From Clostridium sp. Marseille-P3244 (GTDB taxonomy: Bacteria; Bacillota; Clostridia; Lachnospirales; Lachnospiraceae), in assembly GCF_900120155.1 (NCBI RefSeq), contig NZ_LT635549.1, forward strand, positions 248,001 to 312,000: a stretch of DNA of 64,000 nt, in the 5' to 3' direction. Both the position numbers and the translations under genes were made by a program. Below the pieces are notes generated by a model. It made no database searches and was not told the origin of the DNA. It was given only the letters and a program-made list of their open reading frames with translations. Of this stretch, positions 33,284 through 44,967 are shown one piece after another. Every line of letters starts with the position of its first letter. Position 1 is the first letter of the stretch.

Positions 33284-34467
33284 TGTTACGCCGAACAGAA
33301 CGAATCTTGGAGAATATTCCGGTAGGCGCTCTGGGCCTTATCGCGCTGGAGGGATGCCAGGAACTGGGGAACAAAGTCAACGACTATCTCGTAAAATGGC
33401 GCCATGAAAGCGCTGCGGAATACAAGGATGATATCGCGTTTTCCGGTTATGAGAAAGATTCCTATCTCATCAATGCCAAAGTCCCGCGCTTTGGCTCCGG
33501 AGAAGCCAAAGGCATCCTCGGTGAGTCCATCCGCGGAAAGGATCTGTATCTGATGGTGGATGTGTGCAACTACAGCGTCACATATTCCCTTACCGGAAGG
33601 ATCAATCATATGTCGCCTGACGACCATTTCCAGAATCTGAAACGGATCATTGCAGCTGTCGGCGGAAAAGCGCGGCGTCTTAACGTTATCATGCCTTTCC
33701 TTTATGAGAGCCGCCAGCACAAAAGAAGTTCCCGGGAATCTCTCGACTGTGCCCTTGCGCTCCAGGAACTGGTGCGTATGGGGGTGGATAATATCGTCAC
33801 GTTTGACGCTCACGATCCGCGGGTGCAGAATGCTATCCCCTTAAGCGGATTTGAGACAGTTTCTCCCACTTATCAGTTTATAAAAGGGCTTCTGCGCAAT
33901 GTAAAAGATCTGAAGATCGACAGCGATCACATGATGGCCATCAGCCCGGACGAAGGGGGTACGAACCGTGCCATTTATCTGGCCAATGTACTCGGCCTTG
34001 ACATGGGGATGTTCTATAAGAGACGGGATTATACAAGGATCGTTGACGGACGCAATCCCATCGTCGCTCATGAGTTCCTTGGCAGCCCGGTAGAAGGAAA
34101 AGATGTGATCATCATTGACGACATGATCTCATCCGGAGACAGCATCATTGATGTGGCCACGGAATTAAAGCGCAGAAAAGCAAAACGCATCTATGCCGCC
34201 GCCACCTTCGGACTGTTTACCAACGGTATGGAAAAGTTTGACAAAGCCTATGAGGACGGTATCATAAACGGTATCCTTACCACAAACCTGATCTACCAGA
34301 CTCCAGAGCTTCTGTCCCGGCCTTATTATATCAACTGTGATATGAGCAAATATGTCGCGCTCATCATCGATACACTGAACCACGACGGATCCATCAGCTC
34401 CTTCTTAAGCCCCAATGAACGGATCCAGAATGTTCTCAGGAAATATAAAAACGGGGAGCCGATTTAA
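33283..34467 (+). CDS. prs: Ribose-phosphate pyrophosphokinase, long divergent form
   Basis: A 394-residue enzyme that makes PRPP from ribose 5-phosphate and ATP. The phosphoribosyl signature DVIIIDDMISSGDS lies near residue 270, RQHKRSSRESLDCAL (near 145) matches the ATP/metal region, and DEGGTNRAIYLANVLG (near 225) is conserved. It is about 75 residues longer than the classical enzyme of about 315 residues, mostly through an N-terminal extension and a C-terminal part; this long type is common in Clostridia. Translation is coupled to dnaC through TAATG. A terminator-like hairpin overlaps its stop codon. Confidence 0.9.
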   Translation: MLRRTERILENIPVGALGLIALEGCQELGNKVNDYLVKWRHESAAEYKDDIAFSGYEKDSYLINAKVPRFGSGEAKGILGESIRGKDLYLMVDVCNYSVTYSLTGRINHMSPDDHFQNLKRIIAAVGGKARRLNVIMPFLYESRQHKRSSRESLDCALALQELVRMGVDNIVTFDAHDPRVQNAIPLSGFETVSPTYQFIKGLLRNVKDLKIDSDHMMAISPDEGGTNRAIYLANVLGLDMGMFYKRRDYTRIVDGRNPIVAHEFLGSPVEGKDVIIIDDMISSGDSIIDVATELKRRKAKRIYAAATFGLFTNGMEKFDKAYEDGIINGILTTNLIYQTPELLSRPYYINCDMSKYVALIIDTLNHDGSISSFLSPNERIQNVLRKYKNGEPI

Positions 34468-34480
34468 ACGGCTCTCTTTT
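34456..34480 (+). terminator. Short hairpin with T-run at the prs stop codon
   Basis: GAGCCG and CGGCTC flank a seven-base AT loop that contains the prs stop, followed by TCTTTT. It is a compact intrinsic terminator candidate, but only six bases separate it from the next gene's ATG, so leaky read-through into the kinase gene is likely. Confidence 0.55.
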
Positions 34481-34486
34481 GTGCCT

Positions 34487-35578
34487 ATGAAAAAGAATAT
34501 TTTATCAGATATCGCGTTTACTGTACTGATGCTGCTGGCAGCCACAGCAGTATCCTTTTGTTTTTTTCATTTTGGGAATAAGAATGCAGCCAACATCACC
34601 GTAATGTATACACTGGCGCTGATCCTGACCGCGCTGAAGACCCGCGGATACGTATATGGGATTCTTTCCGCGCTTTTCTGCGTGATCGCTGTTAATTTCT
34701 TTTTCTCATACCCATATTTTAAGTTTAATTTTACCCTGGACGGATATCCGGTCACGTTCCTTGGTATGCTGGCTATCGCCATCATCACCAGCACTACCAC
34801 TACTGCCCTGAAGCGCCAGCGTATGGCGATCAGCGAACGGGAGAAAGCGCTTGCCGAGGCAGACAAGGAAAAGCTGCGGGCCAATCTTCTGCGGGCAGTC
34901 TCCCATGACCTGCGCACGCCCCTGACCAGCATCATCGGTTCTTCTTCCTCCTATCTGGAAAATTATGCGGAACTTACCGATGAGGAGCGGACAGAGCTTG
35001 TTTCCAACATTAAAGATGACTCACAGTGGCTGCTCAATATGGTGGAAAATCTGCTTACAGTGACCCGCATTAAAGATAATTCCGCGGACAAAGTAAAAAA
35101 ATCACCTGAAGTGATAGAAGAAGTCGTGGCAGAGGCGATCCAGAGGCTGAAGAAACGTTTTCCTGACATTCGGATCAAAGTGGATATGCCCGGCGATTTT
35201 CTTATGCTTTCCATGGATCCTACTCTCATCGAGCAGGTCCTGATCAATCTGCTTGAAAATGCCTTTACTCACTCCGGAAGTACAGAACCCATTGACCTGA
35301 TCATTCAGGAAAAGCCGGAATGTATCAGCTTTACAGTAAGAGATTACGGCCGCGGCATATCGGCAGAACAGCTTCCTCACATTTTTGAAGGACAGCAGAT
35401 CTCTTCTGACCGGGCAGACGGACACAGAGGAATCGGGATCGGACTTTCTATCTGTAAAACGATCATACGGGCTCATGGAGGCGAGATAACAGCTTCGAAC
35501 CATAACCTGTCCGCTTCCGGCGGGGCGCAGTTTACGTTTACTCTTCCAAAAGAAAAGGAGGATATGAGCGATGCCTAA
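34487..35578 (+). CDS. KdpD-like sensor histidine kinase without the N-terminal Kdp domains
   Basis: A 363-residue kinase. A DUF4118 membrane module with four helices (about 8-105) matches the transmembrane region of KdpD. The phospho-acceptor box AVSHDLRTPLTSIIG (near 152) and the ATPase motifs follow: N box NLLENAFTHS, G1 DYGRGI and G2 GIGIGLSI. The KdpD N-terminal sensor and UspA-like domains are absent, and no kdpABC genes are in the window. The ATG at 34487 has no visible ribosome-binding site, so translation may be coupled or weak. It overlaps the regulator gene by 8 bp. Confidence 0.88.
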   Translation: MKKNILSDIAFTVLMLLAATAVSFCFFHFGNKNAANITVMYTLALILTALKTRGYVYGILSALFCVIAVNFFFSYPYFKFNFTLDGYPVTFLGMLAIAIITSTTTTALKRQRMAISEREKALAEADKEKLRANLLRAVSHDLRTPLTSIIGSSSSYLENYAELTDEERTELVSNIKDDSQWLLNMVENLLTVTRIKDNSADKVKKSPEVIEEVVAEAIQRLKKRFPDIRIKVDMPGDFLMLSMDPTLIEQVLINLLENAFTHSGSTEPIDLIIQEKPECISFTVRDYGRGISAEQLPHIFEGQQISSDRADGHRGIGIGLSICKTIIRAHGGEITASNHNLSASGGAQFTFTLPKEKEDMSDA

Positions 35579-36278
35579 ATTCACAGTTCTGATCATCGAA
35601 GACGAAAAGAATATACAGACTTTTATGGGAAAAATTCTGAAGCGGCATGAATACCGTGTTCTCTGCGCGGATACCGGGGAGCAGGGTCTGGAGATGATCC
35701 GCTCTCAGTGCCCTGACATCATCCTTCTGGATCTTGGTCTGCCTGATATGGACGGCAGCGAGATCATCCAGGATATCCGCACGTGGACCAGCACACCTGT
35801 CATTGTCATATCCGCCCGGACAGCTGAACAGGAAAAGGTTTCCGCTCTTGACCTGGGTGCTGATGACTATCTTACAAAACCCTTCGGTACTTCTGAACTT
35901 CTGGCCCGCATCCGGGCGTCTCTGCGCCACAGCAACCGCCTGAACACAGACAGTGCCCTCTATATCCGTCCTTACAGACACGCAGGGATGACTCTTGATT
36001 TTTCCAGACGCCTGCTTACCATAGGGGACAGTGAGATCCACCTGACTCCCATTGAATATAAGATCGTGGCCTATCTGGCTCAGAATTCCGGGAAGGTCAT
36101 CACTTACGCTTCCATCCTTTCCAATGTGTGGGGGCCTTACGCGGACAGCGACAATAAGATCCTCCGTGTAAATATGGCCAATATCCGGCGCAAGATCGAA
36201 GATGATCCCGCCCAGCCTAAATATATCTTTACTGAGGTGGGAGTAGGCTACCGTATGGCAGAGGATGAAGAAGAATAA
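35571..36278 (+). CDS. OmpR/KdpE-type response regulator
   Basis: A 235-residue regulator. The receiver domain has the acidic pair in IIEDEKN (near 10), the phospho-accepting aspartate in ILLDLGLPDMDG (near 53) and the lysine in TKPFG (near 104). A winged-helix DNA-binding domain starts at about residue 135 and ends YIFTEVGVGYRM, closest to KdpE. GGAGG lies before the ATG within the kinase gene. Pairing with the KdpD-like kinase suggests control by potassium, turgor or an envelope signal; targets are unknown. Confidence 0.92.
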   Translation: MPKFTVLIIEDEKNIQTFMGKILKRHEYRVLCADTGEQGLEMIRSQCPDIILLDLGLPDMDGSEIIQDIRTWTSTPVIVISARTAEQEKVSALDLGADDYLTKPFGTSELLARIRASLRHSNRLNTDSALYIRPYRHAGMTLDFSRRLLTIGDSEIHLTPIEYKIVAYLAQNSGKVITYASILSNVWGPYADSDNKILRVNMANIRRKIEDDPAQPKYIFTEVGVGYRMAEDEEE

Positions 36279-36393
36279 CTAAGTTTTCGTGTTAAGATTC
36301 TGCTAAGAACCCGCTGCTTCTGTTTCATTTACCGCGCGTTTCTTTTAAAATCAGTTATATATTTATTTTTTTACATAAGGAGTGTGCGGCATT

Positions 36394-36537
36394 ATGAATA
36401 TAGGTCTTCTTATCCTTACGATCTTAGGCGGAGCTGTCGGCGTTTTCTCCGTGCTTTATATCCTGATCAGCCTTCCTGTCACGATCATCCAGAAAATATA
36501 CCGGAAAGCCCGTTTTGGCACTTCACTGTTTAAATAG
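36394..36537 (+). CDS. 47-residue single-helix membrane peptide
   Basis: A short open frame that reads MNIGLLILTILGGAVGVFSV at the start, continues with one hydrophobic helix to about residue 33, and ends in a basic tail (QKIYRKARFGTSLFK). AAGGAG lies 11 nt before the ATG, and a strong terminator follows about 60 bp after the stop. These bracket it as a real gene. It lies 115 bp after the KdpE-like regulator and may be its target or a regulatory subunit. It does not look like KdpF. No family was recognised. Confidence 0.6.
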   Translation: MNIGLLILTILGGAVGVFSVLYILISLPVTIIQKIYRKARFGTSLFK

Positions 36538-36597
36538 TCTGCCAAAAGCGGTACTGTCCCAGGACAGATTGTCGGATTTGAAGAAATATCAGAACAC

Positions 36598-36644
36598 ATA
36601 ACTGCCGCCCGGCTGAAATTTCAGCCGGGCGGCAGTTATTTTTA
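36598..36644 (+). terminator. Strong terminator between the membrane peptide and rpoC
   Basis: A perfect 42-bp palindrome (stem core CTGCCGCCCGGCTGAAA) followed by TTTTT on the plus strand. It closes the plus-strand unit. On the minus strand it follows the rpoC stop by about 25 bp without a T-run, so it may also end or protect the rpoC message. Confidence 0.85.
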
Positions 36645-36666
36645 TCAGAATCCTGTTCTGTTTCCA

Positions 36667-39600
36667 TTATTCTTCTGTGCCAAGAACAACTTCTTCCGGC
36701 GCTTCAGATACTGCATTTTCTTCCTCTAAAGCTGCCGCGGTATTTTCATGCTCCGCAACTTCTTCGTCCGCTGTTTCTGATCCTTCTTCCAGATCCAGCT
36801 CCAGTTCTTTATCCATCCGGAAATCTGTGTTAAGTGCCACATCTCGGTACTTCTTCATACCCGTACCTGCCGGGATATGTTTCCCGATGATCACGTTCTC
36901 CTTCAATCCCACAAGGTGGTCTACCTTGCCCTTGATGGCAGCCTCGGTCAGCACTTTGGTCGTCTCCTGGAAGGATGCCGCGGACAGGAAGGAATCTGTG
37001 GCAAGAGATGCCTTTGTGATACCAAGCATAATCTGCTCGCCCACAGCAGGCTCTTTTCCTTCCGCCTCCATCTGCTCATTTACCTCATTGAATTCCAGTA
37101 CATCCACCATAGTTCCCGGAAGGAATTCTGTGTCTCCCTTTTCTTCAATGCGGACTTTTTTAAGCATCTGACGCACGATCACTTCGATGTGCTTGTCATT
37201 GATATCAACACCCTGCAGACGGTATACACGCTGTACTTCCTGAAGCATATAGTCCTGTACAGCGCGCAGGCCCTTGATCTTCAGAATATCGTGAGGATTT
37301 ACGCTTCCTTCTGTCAGCTCATCTCCGGCTTCCAGCTCCGCTCCGTCCTGCACCTTGATGCGGGATCCATATGGGATAAGGTAAGCTTTGGACTCACCTG
37401 TCTCATCATTCGTAACAATGATCTCCCTCTTCTTCTTTGTATCACTGATCGTCGCCTTTCCGGCAAATTCTGTGATGATCGCGAGACCCTTCGGTTTTCT
37501 GGCCTCGAAGAGCTCCTCCACACGGGGAAGACCCTGGGTAATATCGTCACCGGCGACTCCTCCTGTATGGAAGGTACGCATGGTAAGCTGGGTACCCGGC
37601 TCACCGATAGACTGAGCGGCAACGATTCCGACCGCCTCACCTACCTGAACGGCTTCTCCTGTCGCCATGTTGGCGCCATAACACTTGGAGCATACTCCGT
37701 TCTTGCACTTACAGGTAAGGATGGTACGGATCTTCACTTTTTCAAGCGGATTGCCGTTCTCATCCACGCCTTTCTTCGTCACGCGCTCCGCGCGGTGCGG
37801 TGTGATCATATGGTTCGCCTTGACGATCACATTGCCGTCTTTGTCCTTGATATCCTCACAGGAATAGCGTCCTGTAATACGCTCCTTGAGACTCTCGATC
37901 TCTTCGTTTCCATCCATGAACGCGTGTACATACATGCCGGGGATCTCCTCGCCCGGTTCTACACAGTCTGAATCATGGATGATCAGCTCCTGGGAAACGT
38001 CAACAAGTCGTCTCGTCAGGTAACCGGAGTCAGCCGTACGCAGGGCCGTATCCGACAGACCTTTCCGCGCTCCGTGGGCAGACATGAAATACTCCAGTAC
38101 GTCCAGACCTTCACGGAAGTTTGATTTGATCGGCAGCTCGATGGTACGTCCTGTGGTGTCCGCCATCAGTCCACGCATGCCGGCAAGCTGTTTGATCTGC
38201 TTGTCAGAGCCACGGGCTCCGGAATCTGCCATCATAAAGATATTATTATATTTATCCAGACCGGAAAGCAGCGCGTCTGTCAGCTTATCGTCGGTTGCTT
38301 TCCATGTCTCTACAACTTCCTTGTAACGCTCTTCTTCCGTGATGAGACCACGTTTATAGTTCTTGGTGATCCGGTCAACGGTATTCTGCGCTTCCTCGAT
38401 CAGCTGAGGCTTCTCCGGAGGCACGGTCATATCTGAAATAGATACAGTCATGGCCGCTCTTGTAGAATATTTATATCCGATGGATTTCACATCATCCAGC
38501 ACTTCTGCTGTCTGCGTGGCGCCGTGGGTATTGATGACCTTTTCAAGGATCTGCTTTAACTGCTTCTTACCCACATGGAAATCGATCTCCAGCAGAAGTT
38601 CGTTTCCTTCCACTTCTCTGTCCACAAATCCCAGATCCTGAGGAATGATCTCGTTAAACAGCAGACGTCCCAGTGTGGCGTCAATCACACCGGTCTTCAC
38701 AGTACCATCCGGCATTTTCTTTGAAACCCGCACCTTGATCTGTGAATGCAGCGTAATATAGCCGTTTTCATAAGCAAGGATCGCTTCGCTGGTGCTTCTG
38801 AAGAACATTCCCTCTCCCTTTGCGCCCGGTCTTACCTGGGTCAGATAATAGATACCCAGGACCATATCCTGCGAAGGTACGGCTACCGGACCTCCGTCAG
38901 ACGGCTTCAGCAGGTTATTCGGGGAGAGCAGAAGGAACCGGCACTCAGCCTGAGCTTCCTGTGACAGCGGCACATGCACCGCCATCTGGTCTCCGTCGAA
39001 GTCCGCGTTGTACGCCGTACACACAAGGGGATGCAGCTTGATCGCCTTACCTTCCACAAGGATCGGCTCAAAAGCCTGGATACCCAGTCTGTGGAGCGTG
39101 GGGGCACGGTTCAGCATAACCGGATGCTCTTTGATGACCTCCTCCAGCACATCCCATACCTCCGGCTGGAGTCTCTCCACCATTTTCTTCGCGTTCTTTA
39201 TATTATGAGCGGTACCATTGGCCACAAGTTCTTTCATAACGAAAGGCTTGAACAGCTCGATGGCCATCTCTTTCGGAAGACCGCACTGATAGATCTTCAG
39301 CTCCGGTCCTACCACGATAACGGAACGTCCGGAATAGTCCACACGTTTTCCAAGAAGATTCTGACGGAAACGTCCGGATTTTCCCTTCAGCATGTCAGAC
39401 AGGGACTTCAGGGCACGGTTACCCGGGCCTGTCACCGGACGGCCACGGCGGCCGTTGTCGATCAGAGCATCCACTGCCTCCTGGAGCATCCGCTTCTCGT
39501 TGCGCACGATGATATCCGGAGCACCCAGCTCCAGCAGTCTCTTCAGACGGTTGTTCCTGTTGATGATACGCCGATACAGATCGTTCAGATCAGATGTAGC

Positions 39601-40371
39601 GAAACGTCCGCCGTCCAGCTGCACCATAGGACGCAGATCCGGCGGGATCACCGGTATTGCAGTCAGGATCATCCATTCCGGACGGTTTCCGGACTCTCGG
39701 AACGCCTCCACGACTTCCAGACGCTTCACGATCCTGGCGCGTTTCTGCCCTGTGGCATTTTCCAGCGCACCCTGCAGTTCATTATATTCCTTCTCAAGGT
39801 CAATGGCCTCAAGAAGCTCTTTGATGGCCTCGGCTCCCATTCCTACACGGAAGGCGCCGCTGCCCCATTTCTCTTTCTGCTCCTGGTATTCGGCCTCGGA
39901 CAGGATCTGCTTATTCTGCAGGTCTGTCTCACCTTTGTCCAGAACGATATAGGAGGCAAAATACAGCACTCTCTCCAGTGTTCTCGGAGAAATATCCAGG
40001 ATCAGTCCCATCCGGCTGGGAATTCCCTTAAAATACCAGATATGGGATACCGGAGCCGCCAGGGCGATATGTCCCATACGCTCGCGGCGCACACTGGCTT
40101 TCGTGACCTCAACGCCACACCGGTCACACACTACACCTTTATAACGGATTTTTTTGTACTTCCCGCAGTGGCACTCCCAGTCCTTGCTGGGCCCGAAGAT
40201 CCTCTCGCAGAACAGACCATCCTTCTCCGGCTTTAATGTCCTGTAATTGATCGTCTCCGGCTTTGTGACCTCGCCTCTGGACCACTCCAGAATCTTTTCC
40301 GGTGAAGCCAGACCGATTCGGATCGCATCAAATGTTAACGGTTGATATTGTTTTTCGTTGTTATTTGGCAT
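36667..40371 (-). CDS. rpoC: DNA-directed RNA polymerase subunit beta'
   Basis: A 1234-residue RNA polymerase subunit. The N-terminal zinc site [19 protein letters not shown] (about 66-84) is intact, the catalytic NADFDGD triad of aspartates is present (near 455), and the second zinc site [13 protein letters not shown] lies near 885. Trigger-loop and bridge-helix regions read normally. The ATG at 40371 is preferred over 40389 because GGAGGAG lies about 8 nt upstream. The acidic C-terminal tail (last 50 residues, Glu/Ala-rich) is lineage-specific. It follows rpoB closely. Confidence 0.98.
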   Translation of the reverse strand: MPNNNEKQYQPLTFDAIRIGLASPEKILEWSRGEVTKPETINYRTLKPEKDGLFCERIFGPSKDWECHCGKYKKIRYKGVVCDRCGVEVTKASVRRERMGHIALAAPVSHIWYFKGIPSRMGLILDISPRTLERVLYFASYIVLDKGETDLQNKQILSEAEYQEQKEKWGSGAFRVGMGAEAIKELLEAIDLEKEYNELQGALENATGQKRARIVKRLEVVEAFRESGNRPEWMILTAIPVIPPDLRPMVQLDGGRFATSDLNDLYRRIINRNNRLKRLLELGAPDIIVRNEKRMLQEAVDALIDNGRRGRPVTGPGNRALKSLSDMLKGKSGRFRQNLLGKRVDYSGRSVIVVGPELKIYQCGLPKEMAIELFKPFVMKELVANGTAHNIKNAKKMVERLQPEVWDVLEEVIKEHPVMLNRAPTLHRLGIQAFEPILVEGKAIKLHPLVCTAYNADFDGDQMAVHVPLSQEAQAECRFLLLSPNNLLKPSDGGPVAVPSQDMVLGIYYLTQVRPGAKGEGMFFRSTSEAILAYENGYITLHSQIKVRVSKKMPDGTVKTGVIDATLGRLLFNEIIPQDLGFVDREVEGNELLLEIDFHVGKKQLKQILEKVINTHGATQTAEVLDDVKSIGYKYSTRAAMTVSISDMTVPPEKPQLIEEAQNTVDRITKNYKRGLITEEERYKEVVETWKATDDKLTDALLSGLDKYNNIFMMADSGARGSDKQIKQLAGMRGLMADTTGRTIELPIKSNFREGLDVLEYFMSAHGARKGLSDTALRTADSGYLTRRLVDVSQELIIHDSDCVEPGEEIPGMYVHAFMDGNEEIESLKERITGRYSCEDIKDKDGNVIVKANHMITPHRAERVTKKGVDENGNPLEKVKIRTILTCKCKNGVCSKCYGANMATGEAVQVGEAVGIVAAQSIGEPGTQLTMRTFHTGGVAGDDITQGLPRVEELFEARKPKGLAIITEFAGKATISDTKKKREIIVTNDETGESKAYLIPYGSRIKVQDGAELEAGDELTEGSVNPHDILKIKGLRAVQDYMLQEVQRVYRLQGVDINDKHIEVIVRQMLKKVRIEEKGDTEFLPGTMVDVLEFNEVNEQMEAEGKEPAVGEQIMLGITKASLATDSFLSAASFQETTKVLTEAAIKGKVDHLVGLKENVIIGKHIPAGTGMKKYRDVALNTDFRMDKELELDLEEGSETADEEVAEHENTAAALEEENAVSEAPEEVVLGTEE

Positions 40372-40389
40372 ATATATGGCTCCTCCCAA

Positions 40390-43300
40390 TTATTCTTCAT
40401 CATAGCCGGAATACTCGTCGAATTCAAGGGCGTCCAGATCACTGTCGTCCGGTTCCTCCTCAGGCTCCACATCTTCAAGCTCCTCGCCCACGAACTCCTG
40501 CTCGGTGAATCCGTGGTCACCAAAGGATTCGTTCTCGTCGCGGTACTTTCTGTCGCCCTCGATGATATGGCGCAGGTCTGTCTCGCCGTAATCCACGTTC
40601 TCCATGATCTCCACCTCTGTGTTGTCGTCGCGCAGCACGCGGACATCCAGAGCCAGGGACTGGAGCTCTTTTAAGAGCACCTTGAAGGACTCGGGAACTC
40701 CCGGTTCCGGGATATTTTCTCCCTTGATGATCGCTTCGTAAGTCTTCACACGGCCTACCACATCGTCCGATTTCACAGTCAGGATCTCCTGCAGTGTATA
40801 AGACGCGCCGTAAGCCTCCAGAGCCCACACCTCCATCTCTCCGAAGCGCTGTCCGCCGAACTGTGCCTTACCGCCCAGCGGCTGCTGTGTGACGAGAGAG
40901 TATGGTCCGGTGGAACGGGCATGGATCTTGTCATCTACCAGATGGTGGAGCTTCAGGTAGTGCATGTGTCCGATGGTGACCGGACTGTCGAAGAACTCTC
41001 CGGTCCGTCCGTCACGCAGACGCACTTTACCGTCTCTTGAGATCGGCACACCCTTCCAGAGTTTTCTGTGTTCTCTGTTGTCAGAGAGGTACTGGAGCAC
41101 TTCCGGAAGCAGTTCCTGTCCGTGCTTCTTCTCAAATTCCTCCCACTCAAGATTCACATAGTCATTGGCCAGATCAAGAGTGTCCATGATATCATTTTCA
41201 TCCGCTCCGTCAAATACCGGAGTGGAAATATTAAATCCAAGTGCTTTTGCCGCAAGACTTAAATGGATCTCCAGCACCTGTCCGATGTTCATACGGGAGG
41301 GCACACCCAGCGGGTTCAACACGATATCCAGCGGACGTCCGTTGGGCAAAAACGGCATATCCTCCACCGGCAGCACGCGGGAAACAACACCCTTGTTTCC
41401 GTGACGTCCGGCCATCTTGTCACCCACGGAGATCTTTCTCTTCTGGGCGATATAGATACGGACTGCCTGGTTCACTCCCGGAGACAGTTCGTCGCCGTTC
41501 TCTCTGGTAAATACCTTCGCGTCCACGACGATCCCGTACTCTCCATGAGGCACCTTCAGGGAAGTGTCTCTTACTTCCCGGGCCTTCTCGCCGAAGATGG
41601 CTCGCAGCAGTCTCTCCTCCGCGGTCAGCTCCGTCTCACCCTTCGGTGTAACCTTGCCGACAAGGATATCGCCTGCGCGTACCTCCGCGCCGATACGGAT
41701 AATACCTCTCTCATCCAGGTCCTTCAGGGCGTCATCGCCGACACCCGGGATATCTCTGGTGATCTCCTCAGGTCCCAGCTTTGTATCTCTGGCTTCCGCC
41801 TCATATTCCTCGATATGAACGGAAGTATAAACGTCATCCTGTACCAGTCTCTCACTTAAGAGGACCGCGTCCTCGTAGTTATATCCCTCCCAGGTCATGA
41901 ATCCGATGAGCGGGTTCTTTCCGAGAGCCATCTCTCCGCCGGATGTAGACGGTCCGTCCGCGATGACCTGACCTTCTTCTACCACGTCCCCTTTATTTAC
42001 GATCGGGCGCTGATTGTAGCAGTTGCTCTGATTGCTCCGCTGGAACTTGGTCAGCTTGTATGTCTTCTTTGTTCCGTCCTCATGACGGATCACGATCTCC
42101 GTGGAGGTGGAACTCTCAACGGTTCCTCCCTGCTCCGCAATAACACACACACCGGAGTCAACCGCTGCCTTCACTTCCATTCCCGTTCCCACTACCGGAG
42201 TCTCCGTCGTAAGAAGCGGCACGGCCTGACGCTGCATGTTGGATCCCATAAGTGCGCGGTTGGCATCGTCGTTCTCAAGGAACGGGATCAGTGCCGTCGC
42301 GACCGAGAACACCATCTTCGGAGAAACGTCCATGTAGTCGAACTTGCTTCTCTCGTACTCCTGGGTCTCCTCCCGGTAACGTCCGGACACATTCTTATGG
42401 ATAAAGTGGCCTTCCTCATCCAGCGGGGTATTCGCCTGAGCCACATGGTAATTATCTTCCTCATCCGCGGTCATGTAGATGACCTCATCTGTGACCACCG
42501 GATTCTCCGGATCTGTTTTGTCGATCTTGCGGTACGGCGCCTCAATAAAACCGTACTGATTGATCCTGGCATAACATGCCAGAGAGTTGATCAGACCGAT
42601 GTTGGGACCTTCAGGGGTCTCGATGGGACACATTCTTCCGTAGTGGGAATAATGCACGTCGCGGACCTCGAATCCGGCCCGGTCTCTCGACAGACCTCCG
42701 GGACCCAGAGCAGACAGACGTCTCTTGTGGGTCAACTCTCCCAGCGGGTTGTTCTGATCCATGAACTGAGACAGCTGAGAGGAGCCGAAGAACTCTTTCA
42801 CTGCCGCTGTCACGGGCTTGATATTGATCAGTGACTGAGGAGAGATCCCCTCCTGATCCTGTGTGGTCATACGCTCACGGACAACTCTCTCCAGTCTGGA
42901 CAGACCGATCCGGTACTGATTCTGGAGCAGCTCGCCCACCGCACGGATCCGGCGGTTGCCCAGATGGTCGATATCGTCGTCATTTCCAAGTCCATACTCA
43001 AGATGGATATTATAGTTAATGGACGCAAGAATGTCATCCCTCGTGATATGTTTCGGGATCAGATCATGGATATCTCTCCGGATCATCCGCTTCATCTCGT
43101 CGATATCCCCTGCGGACTCCTCAATGATCCCTGCCAGGACCGGATAGTACACCTGCTCGGTCACACCCACTTCCTTCGGATCGATGTCCACGATCGCCTG
43201 AAGATCTACCATCATATTGGAAAGGACTTTGATATTCCTGGTCTCGTCCTCCCCCTCTACCCAAAGAAACGCCGCCGCGGAATTCTGGATCGCGTCCGCG

Positions 43301-44253
43301 ATCTCCCGGGTAAGCTTTGTCCCTTTTTCAGCCACAACTTCTCCGGTCAGCGGACTCACTACATCCTCTGCCAGGATCTGTCCGTTCACCCGGTTCCTGA
43401 GCATCAGCTTCTTATTGAATTTATAACGACCCACTTTGGCCAGGTCATACCTTCTCGGATCAAAGAACATACTGTTGATCAGGCTTTCCGCGCTGTCCAC
43501 CGCCAGCGGCTCTCCGGGACGGATCTTTTTGTACAGCTCTAACAGACCCTCCTGATAATTCTCAGCAGTGTCCTTACCAAAACTTGCGAGGATCTTGGGC
43601 TCCTCGCCGAACATCTCTATGATCTCCGCGTTCGTACCCACTCCAAGAGCGCGGATCAGTACTGTGATCGGTACTTTCCTCGTACGGTCAACGCGCACAT
43701 AAAAAACGTCGTTGGAGTCTGTCTCATACTCAAGCCATGCGCCTCTGTTGGGGATGACCGTCGCAGAATAGAGTTTCTTTCCAAGTTTGTCATGGGCGAT
43801 GCCATAATAAATCCCTGGGGAACGAACAAGCTGACTGACAATGACACGCTCCGCGCCATTGATAACAAACGTTCCTGTCTTTGTCATCAGAGGAAGATCT
43901 CCCATGAAAATCTCATGTTCATTGATCTCATCAGTCTCTTTGTTGTGGAGCCTCACCCTCACCTTCAGGGGTGCCGCATATGTCGCGTCGCGCTCTTTGC
44001 ACTCATCGATCGTGTACTTCACATCGTCTTCACAGAGCGTGAAATCTACAAACTCCAGACTCAGATGTCCGCTGTAGTCAGCGATCGGGGAAATATCGTC
44101 GAATACTTCTTTCAGGCCTTCATCCAGAAACCACTGGTAGGAATCCTTCTGAACCTCAATAAGATTCGGCATCTCCAATACTTCCTTCTGCCTGGAATAG
44201 CTCATGCGGAAGCCTTTTCCGGTTTTGATGGGACGGATCCTGTTTTTCTCCAT
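40390..44253 (-). CDS. rpoB: DNA-directed RNA polymerase subunit beta
   Basis: A 1287-residue RNA polymerase subunit. The rifampicin-binding cluster [20 protein letters not shown] and [12 protein letters not shown] looks wild type, so no resistance change is visible at the usual positions. The C-terminal region [19 protein letters not shown], part of the RpoC contact, is present. The last 60 residues are acidic ([16 protein letters not shown]). The ATG at 44253 is favoured over a GTG at 44265 by spacing from the AGGAGG site. It has its own extended -10 promoter (44361-44390) after the rplL terminator. Confidence 0.98.
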   Translation of the reverse strand: MEKNRIRPIKTGKGFRMSYSRQKEVLEMPNLIEVQKDSYQWFLDEGLKEVFDDISPIADYSGHLSLEFVDFTLCEDDVKYTIDECKERDATYAAPLKVRVRLHNKETDEINEHEIFMGDLPLMTKTGTFVINGAERVIVSQLVRSPGIYYGIAHDKLGKKLYSATVIPNRGAWLEYETDSNDVFYVRVDRTRKVPITVLIRALGVGTNAEIIEMFGEEPKILASFGKDTAENYQEGLLELYKKIRPGEPLAVDSAESLINSMFFDPRRYDLAKVGRYKFNKKLMLRNRVNGQILAEDVVSPLTGEVVAEKGTKLTREIADAIQNSAAAFLWVEGEDETRNIKVLSNMMVDLQAIVDIDPKEVGVTEQVYYPVLAGIIEESAGDIDEMKRMIRRDIHDLIPKHITRDDILASINYNIHLEYGLGNDDDIDHLGNRRIRAVGELLQNQYRIGLSRLERVVRERMTTQDQEGISPQSLINIKPVTAAVKEFFGSSQLSQFMDQNNPLGELTHKRRLSALGPGGLSRDRAGFEVRDVHYSHYGRMCPIETPEGPNIGLINSLACYARINQYGFIEAPYRKIDKTDPENPVVTDEVIYMTADEEDNYHVAQANTPLDEEGHFIHKNVSGRYREETQEYERSKFDYMDVSPKMVFSVATALIPFLENDDANRALMGSNMQRQAVPLLTTETPVVGTGMEVKAAVDSGVCVIAEQGGTVESSTSTEIVIRHEDGTKKTYKLTKFQRSNQSNCYNQRPIVNKGDVVEEGQVIADGPSTSGGEMALGKNPLIGFMTWEGYNYEDAVLLSERLVQDDVYTSVHIEEYEAEARDTKLGPEEITRDIPGVGDDALKDLDERGIIRIGAEVRAGDILVGKVTPKGETELTAEERLLRAIFGEKAREVRDTSLKVPHGEYGIVVDAKVFTRENGDELSPGVNQAVRIYIAQKRKISVGDKMAGRHGNKGVVSRVLPVEDMPFLPNGRPLDIVLNPLGVPSRMNIGQVLEIHLSLAAKALGFNISTPVFDGADENDIMDTLDLANDYVNLEWEEFEKKHGQELLPEVLQYLSDNREHRKLWKGVPISRDGKVRLRDGRTGEFFDSPVTIGHMHYLKLHHLVDDKIHARSTGPYSLVTQQPLGGKAQFGGQRFGEMEVWALEAYGASYTLQEILTVKSDDVVGRVKTYEAIIKGENIPEPGVPESFKVLLKELQSLALDVRVLRDDNTEVEIMENVDYGETDLRHIIEGDRKYRDENESFGDHGFTEQEFVGEELEDVEPEEEPDDSDLDALEFDEYSGYDEE

Positions 44254-44360
44254 TGACGTTTTCACTCCTCCTGGTATTCTCTATTTATAACGAAAAAGAG
44301 CCATGTGACAGTAATTTCTGCCGCTAATATGGCATACCTTTCCATAATAGTGCATTTTTT

Positions 44361-44390
44361 ACTATAACACAAAGCTCTTTTTATTGTCAA
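44361..44390 (-). promoter_or_regulatory. Promoter of rpoBC
   Basis: TTGACA, an 18-bp spacer and TATAGT with an upstream TG (extended -10) on the minus strand, about 110 bp before rpoB. It allows rpoBC expression apart from rplJL. Confidence 0.75.
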
Positions 44391-44466
44391 CAACTATTTT
44401 ATAGGTTTTTCTTGACATTTTCCCCCATATATGATATCATTACGCCTTCATTCGACAACGCACTGT

Positions 44467-44500
44467 ACAAAAAGCCGCAGAAAAATTTTTCTGCGGCTTT
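44467..44500 (-). terminator. Terminator after rplL
   Basis: AAAGCCGCAGAAA and TTTCTGCGGCTTT form a perfect stem followed by TTTTTG on the minus strand, 17 bp after the rplL stop. Read-through into rpoBC may still occur. Confidence 0.85.
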
Positions 44501-44516
44501 CCTTTTCCCAAGGGGA

Positions 44517-44891
44517 TTATTTCATGTTAACTTCTGCGCCTTCAGCCTCAAGTTTAGCCTTGATCTCCTCAGCCTCAGCCTTGGAAACGCCTTCTTTGAC
44601 TACCTTCGGAGCGTTGTCAACAAGTTCTTTCGCCTCTTTCAGTCCAAGACCTGTGATCTCACGTACAGCCTTGATAACTTTAACCTTGGAAGCGCCTGCG
44701 GAAACAAGCTCTACATCAAACTCATCCTTCTCCTCAGCAGCTGCTGCCTCTCCGCCTGCTGCCGCAACTACAACGCCTGCTGCTGCAGATACGCCGAACT
44801 CTTCTTCACAAGCTTTTACAAGCTCATTCAGCTCTAATACTGATAACTCTTTGATCGCTTCGATCATTTCAGCTGTTGTCAATTTAGCCAT
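44517..44891 (-). CDS. rplL: 50S ribosomal protein L7/L12
   Basis: A 124-residue stalk protein. The N-terminal dimerisation helices ([20 protein letters not shown]) lead to an Ala/Gly hinge (about 38-55) and the C-terminal factor-binding domain with [20 protein letters not shown] (near 68). The ATG at 44891 has GGAGG 8 nt upstream. It lies 76 bp after rplJ in the usual order. Confidence 0.98.
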   Translation of the reverse strand: MAKLTTAEMIEAIKELSVLELNELVKACEEEFGVSAAAGVVVAAAGGEAAAAEEKDEFDVELVSAGASKVKVIKAVREITGLGLKEAKELVDNAPKVVKEGVSKAEAEEIKAKLEAEGAEVNMK

Positions 44892-44967
44892 TTTCATATC
44901 CTCCATTTTCTTTATTGATTATTTTCTTACATTTCATCCCCGTCCGGGGTTCCGTATCTTCCGGATC

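Noticed and set aside
34487-36278. Full kdp potassium uptake locus
   Set aside because: Only a KdpD-like membrane and kinase part and a KdpE-like regulator are present, without the pump genes or the KdpD N-terminal domains.
36394-36537. KdpF-like subunit
   Set aside because: The peptide is longer than KdpF, has a basic tail, and no kdpABC genes are present; only its place after a KdpE-like gene suggested it.
36877-40236. Long plus-strand open frames (up to 420 codons) opposite rpoC
   Set aside because: They are antisense to a fully conserved rpoC, have no ribosome-binding sites, and show Cys/His/Arg-rich compositions typical of complementary-strand frames.
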